64,000 bases of DNA from Paracoccaceae bacterium (lineage in GTDB: Bacteria > Pseudomonadota > Alphaproteobacteria > Rhodobacterales > Rhodobacteraceae): positions 1-64,000 of the forward strand of contig JAGWAS010000001.1 of the NCBI GenBank assembly GCA_021296235.1, in the 5' to 3' direction. The translations under genes were made by a program, and so were the position numbers. Numbering within the stretch: position 1 is the stretch's first letter; the number at the start of each line of letters is the position of its first letter. The notes below the pieces were generated by a model. That model was not told where the DNA came from. It made no database searches and saw nothing but the letters and a program-made list of their open reading frames with translations. Of this stretch, positions 8,172 through 17,355 are shown in pieces.

Positions 8172-10136
8172 ATGACTTCCAGCATCACCCTCACCTTCCC
8201 CGACGGTTCCGAACGACAGTTTGATTCTGGCATAACTGCCGGCGAAGTTGCGGCCAGCCTGTCCATATCGCTCCGGAGGCGAGCGATATCCGCAGTCTTC
8301 AACGGCACCCACTGGGATCTTCAGTGGCCAATGGAGGTCGACGGATCTATCTCCATCAACACCATGGACGATGAGGGTCATGCACTTGAACTTGTCCGCC
8401 ATGGCCTGGCGCACGTGATGGCACGGGCCGTTCAGGAATTGTGGCCGGAAACGAAGGTTACGATCGGGCCGGTCATCGAAAATGGCTGGTATTATGACTT
8501 TGACCGCGAGACTTCATTCACGCCTGTCGATTTGGAACTCATTCAACAGCGCATGAGGAAGATCATTTCGCAGCGTGAGCCGGTGCGCACCGAAATCTGG
8601 GAGCGGAGTGGCGCCATCAAGCACTACCGGAACCTCGGTGAACCCTACAAGGTTGAACTCGTCGAAGCCATCCCACACAATCAACCGGTTCGCATGTACT
8701 GGCACGGGGATTGGCAGGATCTCTGCCGCGGGCCACATCTGGGAAATATCGGTCAGCTTCCCGCCGATGCATTCGCACTTCGAAGCATTGCCGGTGCCTA
8801 CTGGCGGGGTGACTCGCGCAACAGGATGCTTCAGCGAATTTACGGTGTTGCGTTTCGGCGCAAGGAAGACCTCAAAAGTCACCTCAAGATGCTGGAGGAG
8901 GCTCAACGGCGCGACCACAGGCGGCTGGGAAGCGAAATGGACCTGTTCCATTTCCGGGAGGAAGCACCAGGCATGGCCTTCTGGCACCCTCGGGGCTGGA
9001 CGATCTACAAGCAGTTAAAAGCGTACATGTCACGCAGGCAGGCCGTGCACGGATATGTAGAGGTCAACACACCCACAATCGTGGACCGTTCGCTGTGGGA
9101 GGCGTCCGGCCATTGGGATAAATTCCAGGAACATATGTTTTTGGTTCATATCGATTCCGAACAGCAGGAAAATGGCAAGATCAACGCACTGAAACCGATG
9201 AACTGCCCCTGCCACGTTCAGATCTTCAACAAGGGTCAAAAAAGCTATCGCAACCTGCCGCTGAGGATGGCCGAATTCGGGTCGTGTGCCCGGTTTGAGC
9301 CGTCCGGAGCTTTACACGGCCTCATGCGGGTCAGGGGATTTGTGCAGGATGATGCGCACATCTTCTGTGAAGAGGCGCAAATCGAAGGGGAAACCGCCAG
9401 CTTCATCAAAATGTTGACCGAAATCTACACTGATTTGGGTTTTCCGGAATTCAAGGTGAAGTTTGCTGACAGGCCGGAACTCAGGGCTGGAAGCGATGAG
9501 ATTTGGGATCGGGCGGAGGGTGCACTTGTTTCCGCAACCCAAGCCGCCGGTTGCGAGTATGAGCTGAATCCAGGCGAAGGAGCATTCTATGGCCCGAAGC
9601 TTGAATTCGTGCTCACCGATGCCATTGGCAGGGACTGGCAGTGCGGAACGCTTCAGGTTGATTTCGTGATGCCGGAAAGGCTTGATGCGAGCTATGTCGG
9701 CCGCGACGGCGAGAAACACCGCCCGGTCATGCTTCATCGGGCCATTCTGGGAAGTTTCGAACGCTTCATTGGCATGCTCATCGAAAATCACTTTGGGAAT
9801 CTGCCATTTTGGCTGGCGCCGAGACAGATTGTCGTAGCCTCGATTGTGTCCCACGCCAACGAATACACAGAAGAAGCGGTGCAACGGCTCATCCAAGCGG
9901 GAATTCGTGCCGAAGCCGACACCAGGAACGAGAAGATCGGCTACAAGGTAAGAGAGCTGGTTACCGGAAGAGTTCCGGTGATCTTCGCAATCGGAGAGCG
10001 CGAGGTCGCCGAGAATACAGTGTCGATTCGCACGCTTGGTAAAACGGGAATGGAAATAGTGCCACTGCAAGACGCAATCGACAGGTTTGCAGCTTTGGCA
10101 AAGCCGCCCGATTTGGTGGACGGAGATCAAATTTGA
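8172..10136 (+). CDS. thrS: threonyl-tRNA synthetase
   Basis: A class II aminoacyl-tRNA synthetase of 654 residues that charges tRNA-Thr. The N-terminal TGS domain ([16 protein letters not shown]) is followed by the editing domain, which includes the conserved Cys region [11 protein letters not shown]. The catalytic core has the zinc ligands in [10 protein letters not shown] and later His/Cys positions, motif 2 around [25 protein letters not shown] and motif 3 [19 protein letters not shown]-terminal anticodon-binding domain follows. The track start (8043) is too early; ATG 8172 has GAGGA upstream and begins the TGS domain. infC follows after about 100 bases, a gene order shared with many bacteria. 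tRNA-Thr(UGU) lies just upstream on the minus strand. Confidence 0.96.
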   Translation: MTSSITLTFPDGSERQFDSGITAGEVAASLSISLRRRAISAVFNGTHWDLQWPMEVDGSISINTMDDEGHALELVRHGLAHVMARAVQELWPETKVTIGPVIENGWYYDFDRETSFTPVDLELIQQRMRKIISQREPVRTEIWERSGAIKHYRNLGEPYKVELVEAIPHNQPVRMYWHGDWQDLCRGPHLGNIGQLPADAFALRSIAGAYWRGDSRNRMLQRIYGVAFRRKEDLKSHLKMLEEAQRRDHRRLGSEMDLFHFREEAPGMAFWHPRGWTIYKQLKAYMSRRQAVHGYVEVNTPTIVDRSLWEASGHWDKFQEHMFLVHIDSEQQENGKINALKPMNCPCHVQIFNKGQKSYRNLPLRMAEFGSCARFEPSGALHGLMRVRGFVQDDAHIFCEEAQIEGETASFIKMLTEIYTDLGFPEFKVKFADRPELRAGSDEIWDRAEGALVSATQAAGCEYELNPGEGAFYGPKLEFVLTDAIGRDWQCGTLQVDFVMPERLDASYVGRDGEKHRPVMLHRAILGSFERFIGMLIENHFGNLPFWLAPRQIVVASIVSHANEYTEEAVQRLIQAGIRAEADTRNEKIGYKVRELVTGRVPVIFAIGEREVAENTVSIRTLGKTGMEIVPLQDAIDRFAALAKPPDLVDGDQI

Positions 10137-10226
10137 TCGGAATCGGCGACACTTCACGTCAATTTTTTGGAACAGGAGTTGAAGACCGGCCCCAAGGCAT
10201 TTAATTGGATAACACGGAATTTCGGA

Positions 10227-10233
10227 AAGGAAG
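10227..10233 (+). promoter_or_regulatory. ribosome-binding site that sets the infC start
   Basis: AAGGAAG lies six bases before the codon ATA 10240, at normal spacing, with no ATG, GTG or TTG in the infC frame between the upstream stop (10210-10212) and the conserved N-terminal sequence. This supports translation from ATA rather than from the TTG at 10405 used by the ORF track. Confidence 0.55.
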
Positions 10234-10239
10234 CCAAAG

Positions 10240-10782
10240 ATACCCCGAAGACCATACAACGCGCCTCCTGCGCGTCATACGGGCCCCCGTGCGAACGATC
10301 GCATTGAGGCACCGCAAATCCGCCTGATCGGAGCTGACGGCGACAATCTTGGACTTAAAACCCCTCAACAAGGGATTGAACTTGCGAAACAGGCGAGTCT
10401 TGATTTGGTGGAGATATCTCCAACCGCAGAGCCGCCCGTCTGCAAGATCATGGATCTCGGCAAGTTCAAATACGCGCAGCAGAAACGTGAATCCGAATCC
10501 CGAAAGAAGCAGAAAACCATTGAGGTCAAGGAAGTAAAATTCCGCCCCAACACCGACACCCATGATTACAATGTCAAGCTCAGGAGCGTGGAACGCTTCT
10601 TGGGAAATGGTGACAAGGTAAAGGTCACGATGCGTTTCCGAGGGCGGGAAATGGCTCACCAGCAAATTGGACAAGATCTGCTGGAACGGGTCGCCGAGGA
10701 CATCAGCTTGGTTGGAAAGATTGAGGAATTGCCCAAACTTGACGGCCGGCAGATGTACATGATGATCGCTCCGGCCAAGTAA
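10240..10782 (+). CDS. infC: translation initiation factor IF-3 (non-AUG start)
   Basis: IF-3 binds the 30S subunit and checks start-codon pairing. The ORF track reports only residues from TTG 10405, but the same frame is open upstream and encodes the missing N-domain: [20 protein letters not shown] then [17 protein letters not shown]. With an ATA start at 10240 the protein is 180 residues, the normal size, and its start matches the alphaproteobacterial pattern (RRPxNAPP...GPRxN). Downstream stretches [22 protein letters not shown] and [17 protein letters not shown] are diagnostic. ATT 10219 is an alternative start. Rare start codons (AUU, AUC, AUA) are the known basis of infC autoregulation, since IF-3 rejects them. 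Downstream of thrS, probably co-transcribed. Confidence 0.9.
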   Translation: MPRRPYNAPPARHTGPRANDRIEAPQIRLIGADGDNLGLKTPQQGIELAKQASLDLVEISPTAEPPVCKIMDLGKFKYAQQKRESESRKKQKTIEVKEVKFRPNTDTHDYNVKLRSVERFLGNGDKVKVTMRFRGREMAHQQIGQDLLERVAEDISLVGKIEELPKLDGRQMYMMIAPAK

Positions 10783-10926
10783 TCGACCGCCTGCAAGCTC
10801 GCTGCGGTGATTGTTTGATCGACGGTCCACGGCATTCGGACAATTCAATTCTGCGCTTGTTCAGGTTGGGTACTGCACTGCTTTTGAAGTCCGGCCGGAT
10901 TGCCGGAAGTTGGCTAACCTGGAGGA
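10783..10926. terminator. weak possible terminator region after infC
   Basis: Just after the stop codon ACCGC and GCGGT can pair around a 13-base loop, followed by a mixed T-rich stretch (GATTGTTTGATC). The stem is short and the U-tract poor, so this is only a candidate end for the thrS-infC transcript. Confidence 0.25.
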
Positions 10927-12144
10927 ATGCGGGATGATACAAGGGCCAAGCTTGCTTGGGCGGCAACCGTGCAACCTGTAGTCATTTGTGCAGCCAAACG
11001 CACGCCAATCGGTTCGTTTCAGGGCAGCCTTTCCAAAATTTCCGCAACAGATCTCGGGGCAGTTGCAATTGGTTCACTTTCGGCTTCCGTGGGGTTTGAT
11101 CCCTCGGCGGTGGACGAGGTTGTATTCGGTTGCGTCCTTGCTGCAGGCCTCGGACAAGCGCCCGCCCGTCAAGCCAGCATCGGTGCGGGATTGTCTGACA
11201 GCATCCCCGCAACCACCATAAACAAGATGTGCGGCTCTGGAATGAAGGCGGTCATGCTTGTTCATGATCGTTTGGCTCTCGGGCATGCCGACATGGCCAT
11301 CGCCGGCGGAATGGAAAGCATGACAAATGCCCCTTACCTCATTCCAAAATTGCGATCCGGGGCAAGGTTGGGACATGCCGGAGCTGCCGACCACATGTTT
11401 CTCGACGGGCTTGAGGACGCATATGAAAAGGGACGGCTGATGGGCACCTTCGCTGAGGATTGCGCCTCATCATTCAGGTTCTCAAGGGAGGATCAGGACG
11501 ATTATTCGCTCCGTTCCCTGCAGCGTGCCTTGCAGGCACAGCGTTCCGGAGCATTCGCTGCCGAAATTGAAGACGTCATTGACAGCCGCAATGGTGAGGT
11601 CGTCCTGTCGGTCGACGAACAGCCCCAATTTGCAAACCCCGAACGCGTACGCATGCTGAAACCCGCTTTCCGGCCGGACGGGACGGTTACCGCGGCAAAT
11701 TCCTCATCAATTTCCGACGGAGCTGCGGCCCTGCTGATCGCCACTGAGGGATTCGCGGAATCGAATGGATTGCCGACGCGGGCCCGAATTGTCGGCCACG
11801 CTACTGCCGCTGGCAAGCCTGCCCTCTTTACAACCGCACCCGCCCTTGCCGCCAAAAAATTGCTGCAACTGGTTGATTGGTCTGCAGCCGATGTTGGCTT
11901 GTGGGAAGTGAACGAGGCGTTCGCGGTTGTTGCGATGGCATTTGCCAGGTTGGTTCAAGTTCCTCAGGACCGGATGAACGTGAATGGCGGAGCATGTTCG
12001 CTCGGCCACCCGATCGGGGCATCCGGCGCCAGAATTTTGGTGACACTCCTGCACGCCATGGAGGCAAATAACATAAAGCGCGGTGTCGCCGCGATATGCA
12101 TTGGCGGCGGCGAAGCGACCGCGCTTGCCGTTGAGCGACCCTGA
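10927..12144 (+). CDS. acetyl-CoA acetyltransferase (thiolase)
   Basis: A biosynthetic-type thiolase that condenses two acetyl-CoA or cleaves 3-oxoacyl-CoA. The 405-residue protein has the acylated active-site Cys in NKMCGSGMKAV (near residue 102), the conserved NVNGGACSLGHPIGASGAR with the catalytic His, and the second catalytic Cys in CIGGGEATAL. VVICAAKRTPIGSFQGSLS is the usual N-terminal strand. The start is uncertain: ATG 10927 directly abuts its only GGAGGA, leaving no spacer, whereas GTG 10969 lies just before the conserved core without a strong site. No reductase or PHA synthase gene is adjacent, so phaA/atoB naming is not justified. Convergent with the acyltransferase gene. Confidence 0.9.
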   Translation: MRDDTRAKLAWAATVQPVVICAAKRTPIGSFQGSLSKISATDLGAVAIGSLSASVGFDPSAVDEVVFGCVLAAGLGQAPARQASIGAGLSDSIPATTINKMCGSGMKAVMLVHDRLALGHADMAIAGGMESMTNAPYLIPKLRSGARLGHAGAADHMFLDGLEDAYEKGRLMGTFAEDCASSFRFSREDQDDYSLRSLQRALQAQRSGAFAAEIEDVIDSRNGEVVLSVDEQPQFANPERVRMLKPAFRPDGTVTAANSSSISDGAAALLIATEGFAESNGLPTRARIVGHATAAGKPALFTTAPALAAKKLLQLVDWSAADVGLWEVNEAFAVVAMAFARLVQVPQDRMNVNGGACSLGHPIGASGARILVTLLHAMEANNIKRGVAAICIGGGEATALAVERP

Positions 12145-12159
12145 CCGGACCGTTCGCCG

Positions 12160-13080
12160 TCAGCCCTCGCCCAATGCGGCCACATTTATGGTGTCCTTCC
12201 ACCGCCTGTGAATCCAGTACCATTGCTCCGGATGGGCCCTAACCCGGATTTCAAGGCTTCTGTTCAGCTCCTGCGTCATTTCCGAATGGTCGCCATGCCT
12301 AATTGGCATCTCAAACTCAACATCAAACTCCAGCCCGTCGGGGCGGCGGACTGCATAGAACGGGACCAAGAGTGCGCCGGTCTTGACGGCAATCCGGGCA
12401 ACTGCCGTATTGGTCCTGGTGGGCAAGCCCATGAAGTTGAGTTGATCCCCCTCTCTTGAATACTGATCATTGAGTATCAATGTGATCCCGCCATCCCTGA
12501 CAAATCTAACGAACTCCTTCGTGCCAACGTTGCCGCGCGGAAATACCGGTTCACCGATCCGTTTCATCGTCCTGACGTAGTGCCGGTTGAAATATGGATT
12601 GTTCATCGCCCGATAGACGCAACCGACCTCATGACCTCTCCTGATTAGCTGCACCCGGCCGGCCTGGGGATTTCCAAAGTGGCCGGTTACCAATATGACG
12701 GGCTGTCCCGCAGCAGCGGCCCGTTCGATTTCCGACAGCCCTGGACCCACCGGCATTCTTTGCGAAACGTGTCGGACAAACTGATCGGTCGCATAGGTTT
12801 CCATGAAGATGCGAGTGAAATTGCACACGCAGCCGCTGAAGATTCGCTTGCATTCGTCTTCCGGCATGTCGGGGAAAACATGCTTAAGGTTCCCGTAAAC
12901 ACGTTCCTTGACGTCAGTCAGGGGAGCAACAACACGTTCAATGAACGCTCCCGCCGACCTGACCCTTCGTTCATAGGGCATCAGCCTCGCGGAGGCAAAA
13001 AAGAGCCGAAGGCCGAGATCGATTGCAAATTCGGAAACTTTGCCGTCGAGTTCAACAATTCCTGGTGTTCGTGCGGTCAT
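12160..13080 (-). CDS. lysophospholipid/lipid A acyltransferase (LpxL/HtrB family)
   Basis: A 306-residue inner-membrane-associated acyltransferase. The family core includes VTGHFGNPQAG (catalytic HxxxxD/E-type region; here H is followed by FGN), CVYRAMNNPYFNR, ILNDQYSREGD and the C-terminal YWIHRRWKD. These fit the LpxL/LpxM/HtrB superfamily that adds secondary acyl chains to lipid A or acylates lysophospholipids. The ORF extends to TTG 13149, but ATG 13080, just after GCAAGGAA, is the better start; it lies 29 bases inside the end of the upstream transporter gene, so the two are overlapping partners. Which lipid is acylated is not shown. Confidence 0.85.
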   Translation of the reverse strand: MTARTPGIVELDGKVSEFAIDLGLRLFFASARLMPYERRVRSAGAFIERVVAPLTDVKERVYGNLKHVFPDMPEDECKRIFSGCVCNFTRIFMETYATDQFVRHVSQRMPVGPGLSEIERAAAAGQPVILVTGHFGNPQAGRVQLIRRGHEVGCVYRAMNNPYFNRHYVRTMKRIGEPVFPRGNVGTKEFVRFVRDGGITLILNDQYSREGDQLNFMGLPTRTNTAVARIAVKTGALLVPFYAVRRPDGLEFDVEFEMPIRHGDHSEMTQELNRSLEIRVRAHPEQWYWIHRRWKDTINVAALGEG

Positions 13081-13969
13081 TTCCTTGCTCAATTTTCCCG
13101 CCTGTTTTCGTAGCTTCCCTGTGCCAGATGTAGAGACCGGAAGCAGCAATCACAAATGCGCCGACATAAGTCCAGAAATCGGGAAATTCATTAAAGAAGA
13201 TCATTCCGTAAATGGCCGAAAACACAAGTGCCATGTAACCGAAAGGGCTTACAACTGATGCTTCTGCCAAGAACAGCGCCCTTATGATGAGATATTGACC
13301 GGCGGTGCCAAACATCGCAACGAGAGTCATCGGCAGAATATCTTCAAGCGCAGGAGTCGACCAACGAAACGGCACCACGACTGAAGCAATTATCGTGCCC
13401 AGGATCGTCGTGAAGAAGAAGCTCGCGGCAATGCCCTCGGTTCGGGACAGAAACCTTGTGGCGATTGCGTAGCCGGAGAAGGACAGAGCAGCGATTAGCG
13501 GGAAAAGGGCATAAGGCGAAAACACCGATGTTCCGGGCCTGATTATGATTATCGCTCCTGCCAAACCGATGCATACGCCAAGCAGGCGCCGCCAACCGAA
13601 TTGTTCACCAAGAAGGATCCAGGCTGCAATGGCGATTACCAACGGGTTGATCTGCAGGATGGCGGTTGCGGCGGCAAGGTCGATATTGGAAAATCCAATG
13701 AAAAAGCTGAGTGTGCCGATGTAGAGGAGAGCCGATCTGAGCAACTGAAGTCCGGGACTGCGAGTTCGCAGAACCACACCGGTCGTTCGCCATACCAACA
13801 GTCCCGCCAGCAGCATCTGGCCGATATACCGCACCCAAACAATCTGCATGACATCATATCTCGACGAGAGACCCTTTCCGACCGCATCCATGCTTGACAG
13901 GAAGAAGATCGCCAGAATCATCATTGCGATTGCCTTGGAGGAGGAGGACAGTCGGGTCAAATTTGCCAT
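13052..13969 (-). CDS. DMT-superfamily transporter (EamA domains)
   Basis: A 305-residue inner-membrane protein with about ten transmembrane helices in two EamA repeats. Helices include AMMILAIFFLSSMDAVGK at the N-terminus and FVIAASGLYIWHREATK at the end. IVWVRYIGQML and the end of the first repeat IIIIRPG are typical of drug/metabolite exporters of the RhaT/EamA type. It overlaps the acyltransferase gene that follows. The start ATG 13969 is preceded by a G-rich stretch. Substrate unknown; members export amino acids, nucleosides or other small metabolites. Confidence 0.85.
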   Translation of the reverse strand: MANLTRLSSSSKAIAMMILAIFFLSSMDAVGKGLSSRYDVMQIVWVRYIGQMLLAGLLVWRTTGVVLRTRSPGLQLLRSALLYIGTLSFFIGFSNIDLAAATAILQINPLVIAIAAWILLGEQFGWRRLLGVCIGLAGAIIIIRPGTSVFSPYALFPLIAALSFSGYAIATRFLSRTEGIAASFFFTTILGTIIASVVVPFRWSTPALEDILPMTLVAMFGTAGQYLIIRALFLAEASVVSPFGYMALVFSAIYGMIFFNEFPDFWTYVGAFVIAASGLYIWHREATKTGGKIEQGNDRTNTRNC

Positions 13970-14215
13970 CCGTTGCCCCTGCCAAGTATGGTTGATTCCG
14001 TAGACGCCCGATGGGAAAACTGGTTATCGGCACCTGGAATGATCTTCGTTACCCGTCAGAGCAAAAGAACGATAGCGGAATTTCGTGCGACTGATAATGT
14101 CCGGCTGCCGACAGGATCACAGCTATGGGCTCAGACAGGATTCGGTTCCTGCTCACCCCGCCATTTGCTTCCGCCAATCTCGGTTACGAAATCAACAGGA
14201 AGGTGAAACAGAAAA

Positions 14216-15712
14216 ATGATCAGAAGCGGAAGCGAGTATCTCGCGTCGATTAGGGATGATCGGGTTGTGTTCATCAACGGCGAGCGGGTTAAGGATGTGC
14301 CCACCCATCCCATGTTCAAGCCAATCGTTGACATACGCGCCAAGATCTATGATCTCCAGCATGCCGCGTCCACCCGAGATGTCATGACCTACCGGGATGC
14401 CGGCGAGAACTTCGCAATCGGTGTGAAACTTCCGAGATCACAGTCGGACTGGTGGGACAAACGCCGGGCAGTCAACACAGTCTTTAACGAGATCGGCGGC
14501 GTGGTAACGCGCGTGGGTGATGAAACCGTCGGTGAAATGTGGTCGCTGTTTGACGGGCAGGATGTTCTCAATGAGGTCGATTCACAGTTTTCGGAGAACA
14601 TCCGCAATCACATTGATCGTGTTGTGCAGGCCGACCCCTTCCATGTCTCGGCAAACACCGATCCGAAGGGGGATCGGTCCAAGCCGCCGCAGGAGCAGGA
14701 CCCCGACATGCTTCTGCATGTCGTCAAGGAGACGGACGAGGGTATCGTCGTGCGCGGCGCCAAGTTCGAAACTGCCGCTCCGTATGCCAATCAGGCATTC
14801 ACAAAACCGACGATCGCCAATTGGGGCAACGAGGCCTATTCCGACTATGCGGTCGGTTTCATCTGCGACCTGTCGGCCTCCGGCATCAAGATGATCTGCC
14901 GCACAGGCTTTGCCGGCCGTTCGCCGGTTGCGGACTATCCGCTCGCGAACCGATTCGACGAAATCGACAGTCTCGTGATTTTTGACAACGTCCTGATCCC
15001 CTGGGAAAATGTACTATTCTACCGGCATACGAGAGCAGCGGCGTTCATCCGCGCCACATTGCACAGGTATTCGGCATTCGCATTTGTCCAAAGAAATCTG
15101 GCGTTTGCCGACCTGATGATCGGGGCCGCACTGTGGAACGTGCGCCAAACCGGCCTCGACAAGCAACCGGCGGTGCAGGAAAAACTGGCGAAGCTGGCCG
15201 TCTACAGGGAAGGAATAAATGCACACCTGACCGCAGCGGTGGCCTTGGCCGAAATCAGTCCCGGCGGATTGCACATGCCAAATCAATCCCTGCTGTACAC
15301 CGGGCGCGTGCATGCGTGTTCGCAATGCCACGAAATGGTTCATATCGCCCGCGAACTCTGTGGCGGCCAGATTTGCGTAACCCCGGACAGCGCCGCTTTC
15401 GAAGATCCCGAATCTGGAGCCTGGCTGCAGAAATACTACACGGTCAATGAAGACTGGATCGCCGATGACCGCCGCAGGTTGCTTGCATTTGCAAGGGATC
15501 TGCTCAATTCCGATTACGCTGGCCACCGCTTGACGTTTCAACTGTTTGCGCAGTCGCCGCCGTTCGCCCACCTCGGCGCGGTCTATCGGAATTTCGGCTG
15601 GGATGGTCCGCTTGAATTCGTGAAGAATTCCGCAGAGCTCTCCGACGGCGTTTGCAGCGAGCGAACACTTGACGGCTGGCTTGAGTCGCAGCCGCATCCG
15701 GATGCCGGCTAG
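14216..15712 (+). CDS. flavin-dependent monooxygenase, HpaB/PvcC family
   Basis: A 498-residue large component of a two-component flavin monooxygenase, related to 4-hydroxyphenylacetate 3-hydroxylase and PvcC. It uses reduced flavin supplied by a partner reductase to hydroxylate an aromatic ring. Family-typical stretches include the N-terminal SGSEYLASIRDDRVVFINGE, THPMFKPIVDIRAKIYDLQH, IDSLVIFDNVLIPWENVL and the Cys/Gly-rich helix HIARELCGGQICVTPD. The ATG follows AGGAAGG at a long spacing. The next gene encodes a flavin reductase domain, so the two-component assignment is well supported by context. The true substrate is unknown: none of the usual hpa ring-cleavage genes are nearby, while RidA and DUF1028 follow. 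Confidence 0.87.
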   Translation: MIRSGSEYLASIRDDRVVFINGERVKDVPTHPMFKPIVDIRAKIYDLQHAASTRDVMTYRDAGENFAIGVKLPRSQSDWWDKRRAVNTVFNEIGGVVTRVGDETVGEMWSLFDGQDVLNEVDSQFSENIRNHIDRVVQADPFHVSANTDPKGDRSKPPQEQDPDMLLHVVKETDEGIVVRGAKFETAAPYANQAFTKPTIANWGNEAYSDYAVGFICDLSASGIKMICRTGFAGRSPVADYPLANRFDEIDSLVIFDNVLIPWENVLFYRHTRAAAFIRATLHRYSAFAFVQRNLAFADLMIGAALWNVRQTGLDKQPAVQEKLAKLAVYREGINAHLTAAVALAEISPGGLHMPNQSLLYTGRVHACSQCHEMVHIARELCGGQICVTPDSAAFEDPESGAWLQKYYTVNEDWIADDRRRLLAFARDLLNSDYAGHRLTFQLFAQSPPFAHLGAVYRNFGWDGPLEFVKNSAELSDGVCSERTLDGWLESQPHPDAG

Positions 15713-15751
15713 CAGACCGCAAACGCCGCAGCTGAACCGGAGGGCGCAACC

Positions 15752-16951
15752 GTGAAAGCCAGCGACGATCCCGGCCGGGAACGGTTCATCTCCGGAATGA
15801 GCCATGCAGCCAACACGGTTAGTGTTGTTACAACCGACGGCCCGGCCGGTCGATCGGGCGTAACGGTGTCGGCCATGTCATCGGTGTCGGCGGACAGCGA
15901 GATGCCGACGCTGCTGATCTGTGTTCATCATCTCAGTCCGGTTTGCGGTGGCATTCTTGGCAATCGCGTGTTCTGCGTGAACCTGCTGCGCGATGATCAG
16001 TCATTTGTTGCGGACACATTTGCCGGCAGAGTCCTTCCTGCCGGCGAAGACAAGTTTTCCTGCACCATGTGGGCAACTGGCAAAACCGGCGCACCGGTTG
16101 TTGTCAATCACCTTGTTGCCTTTGACTGCGAATTGATTCAGAATTTTCGGGTCGGCAGCCATGTCATTTTCGTAGGGCAGGTTGTGGAGACCATCATCCA
16201 CGACGGCCATGCCCCGCTCATCTATGCCAACCGTGGATACGGAACTCCATTGCGGTTGGATGAAGCAGCAGTCACAGGCCAAGTTGATGAACCGAACAAT
16301 CTGCGCATCGGCTGCTTCTTCACCTTCGCTCCGGTCTACCTCCCGCGGCTGATCGCCGAGCTTGAGCGGCAAAACCAAGAAATTGACGTCTCGTTCATCG
16401 TCGGTCACCAAGGGCAGGTCTTGGAGGCACTTCGCTCGAATGCCTGCGACATTGCCTTGAGTTACGATCTTCAGTTGGACCGGCAGATCAGGATCGAGCA
16501 ACTGGCAGAAGCCAAGCCATACGTGTTGCTTCCGGCCAGCCACGAACTTGCTTCATTGGAGCGCGTGCCCATGCATGATTTGGCCAAGCTGCCAATGATT
16601 CTTCTGCAGCGTCCGCCAAGCGAGCAGTATTTCCTTGGATTGTATCGCGAACTGGGAATTGAGCCGAACATTCGCTTCAGGACACCATCATTTGAGATGG
16701 TTCGAGGTTTGGTTGGCCGAAATCTCGGCTACAGCCTGCTCACTACGCGACCGGCAACGAATACAACCCATGACGGCTGCTCCGTGGTCGCGCTTCCGTT
16801 GGCGGACGAGGTTTCGCCCGGCAGAATTGTCCTGGCAACCGTTAAGGACAGGGAACTCAAACTTGCCGCAAAGCAGTTTGCCAGCCTGTGCAGGAAGTTC
16901 TTCACCAAAGCTTCAGAGGGATTGCAGAAGCATGATTCACGAGAGAATTAG
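15752..16951 (+). CDS. flavin reductase fused to a LysR-type substrate-binding domain
   Basis: This 399-residue protein joins two domains in one uninterrupted frame. Residues about 10-165 form an FMN-binding split-barrel flavin reductase (SGVTVSAMSSVSADSEMPTL; RVFCVNLLRDDQ; FRVGSHVIFVGQVVE). Residues about 185-390 match the LysR_substrate ligand-binding fold (NNLRIGCFFTFAPVYLPRL; LRSNACDIALSYD; VGRNLGYSLLTTRP). There is no helix-turn-helix. GTG 15752 has GGAGGG seven bases upstream. It follows the HpaB-like oxygenase by 39 bases, so it should supply reduced flavin to it. By analogy with the acinetobacterial C1 reductase, whose extra domain senses the aromatic substrate, I infer that ligand binding to the LysR-like domain stimulates or gates flavin reduction. 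Confidence 0.85.
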   Translation: MKASDDPGRERFISGMSHAANTVSVVTTDGPAGRSGVTVSAMSSVSADSEMPTLLICVHHLSPVCGGILGNRVFCVNLLRDDQSFVADTFAGRVLPAGEDKFSCTMWATGKTGAPVVVNHLVAFDCELIQNFRVGSHVIFVGQVVETIIHDGHAPLIYANRGYGTPLRLDEAAVTGQVDEPNNLRIGCFFTFAPVYLPRLIAELERQNQEIDVSFIVGHQGQVLEALRSNACDIALSYDLQLDRQIRIEQLAEAKPYVLLPASHELASLERVPMHDLAKLPMILLQRPPSEQYFLGLYRELGIEPNIRFRTPSFEMVRGLVGRNLGYSLLTTRPATNTTHDGCSVVALPLADEVSPGRIVLATVKDRELKLAAKQFASLCRKFFTKASEGLQKHDSREN

Positions 16952-17351
16952 AAGGTTCAACACAAAGGACACATATCCGGAGCAAGATCTTGACAATGAT
17001 CTTTGTCAAGCCGTGGTTGCAAGCGGAAAACTTGTCTTCCTAAGGGGACAGGTATCGCAGGATCTCAATACGAACGAAAGCCTTTATCCGGGTGATGCCC
17101 GCATGCAGGCCAGAAAGGCCATGGAGAACATTGAACTGCTGCTTCGCGAATCCGGCAGCTGCATTGAGCACATTTGCCGGATCGTTGTTTACCTGACCGA
17201 CATCCGCCACCGAAATGACGCGTACCGGGAAATCGGCAACAGCTTGCGCGGGGTGTTTCCCTGTTCGACCGGATTGGTGATCACCACCCTCGCCCGTCCG
17301 GAATGGTTGGTCGAAGTCGAGGCAACGGCAGTTATCCCCGAGGAAGGTTGA
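16932..17351 (+). CDS. RidA/YjgF/YER057c family protein
   Basis: A 139-residue small cytoplasmic protein of the Rid family, members of which hydrolyse reactive enamine/imine intermediates. Typical features are VVASGKLVFLRGQVSQDLN, the helix MQARKAMENIELLLRESGS, the strand HICRIVVYLTDIRHRNDAYREIG and the C-terminal STGLVITTLARPEWLVEVEATA. The Arg in the conserved LARPEWLVEVE segment is kept. The longer frame in the track (from 16635) is mostly antecedent noise; ATG 16932 overlaps the end of the reductase gene by 20 bases. Its place in the operon suggests that the pathway makes an enamine/imine, or that the protein is a catabolic Rid deaminase. Confidence 0.85.
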   Translation: MIHERIRRFNTKDTYPEQDLDNDLCQAVVASGKLVFLRGQVSQDLNTNESLYPGDARMQARKAMENIELLLRESGSCIEHICRIVVYLTDIRHRNDAYREIGNSLRGVFPCSTGLVITTLARPEWLVEVEATAVIPEEG

Positions 17352-17355
17352 TCCA

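Noticed and set aside
9312-10259. 315-codon minus ORF
   Set aside because: Antisense shadow of thrS, lacking a ribosome-binding site or family resemblance.
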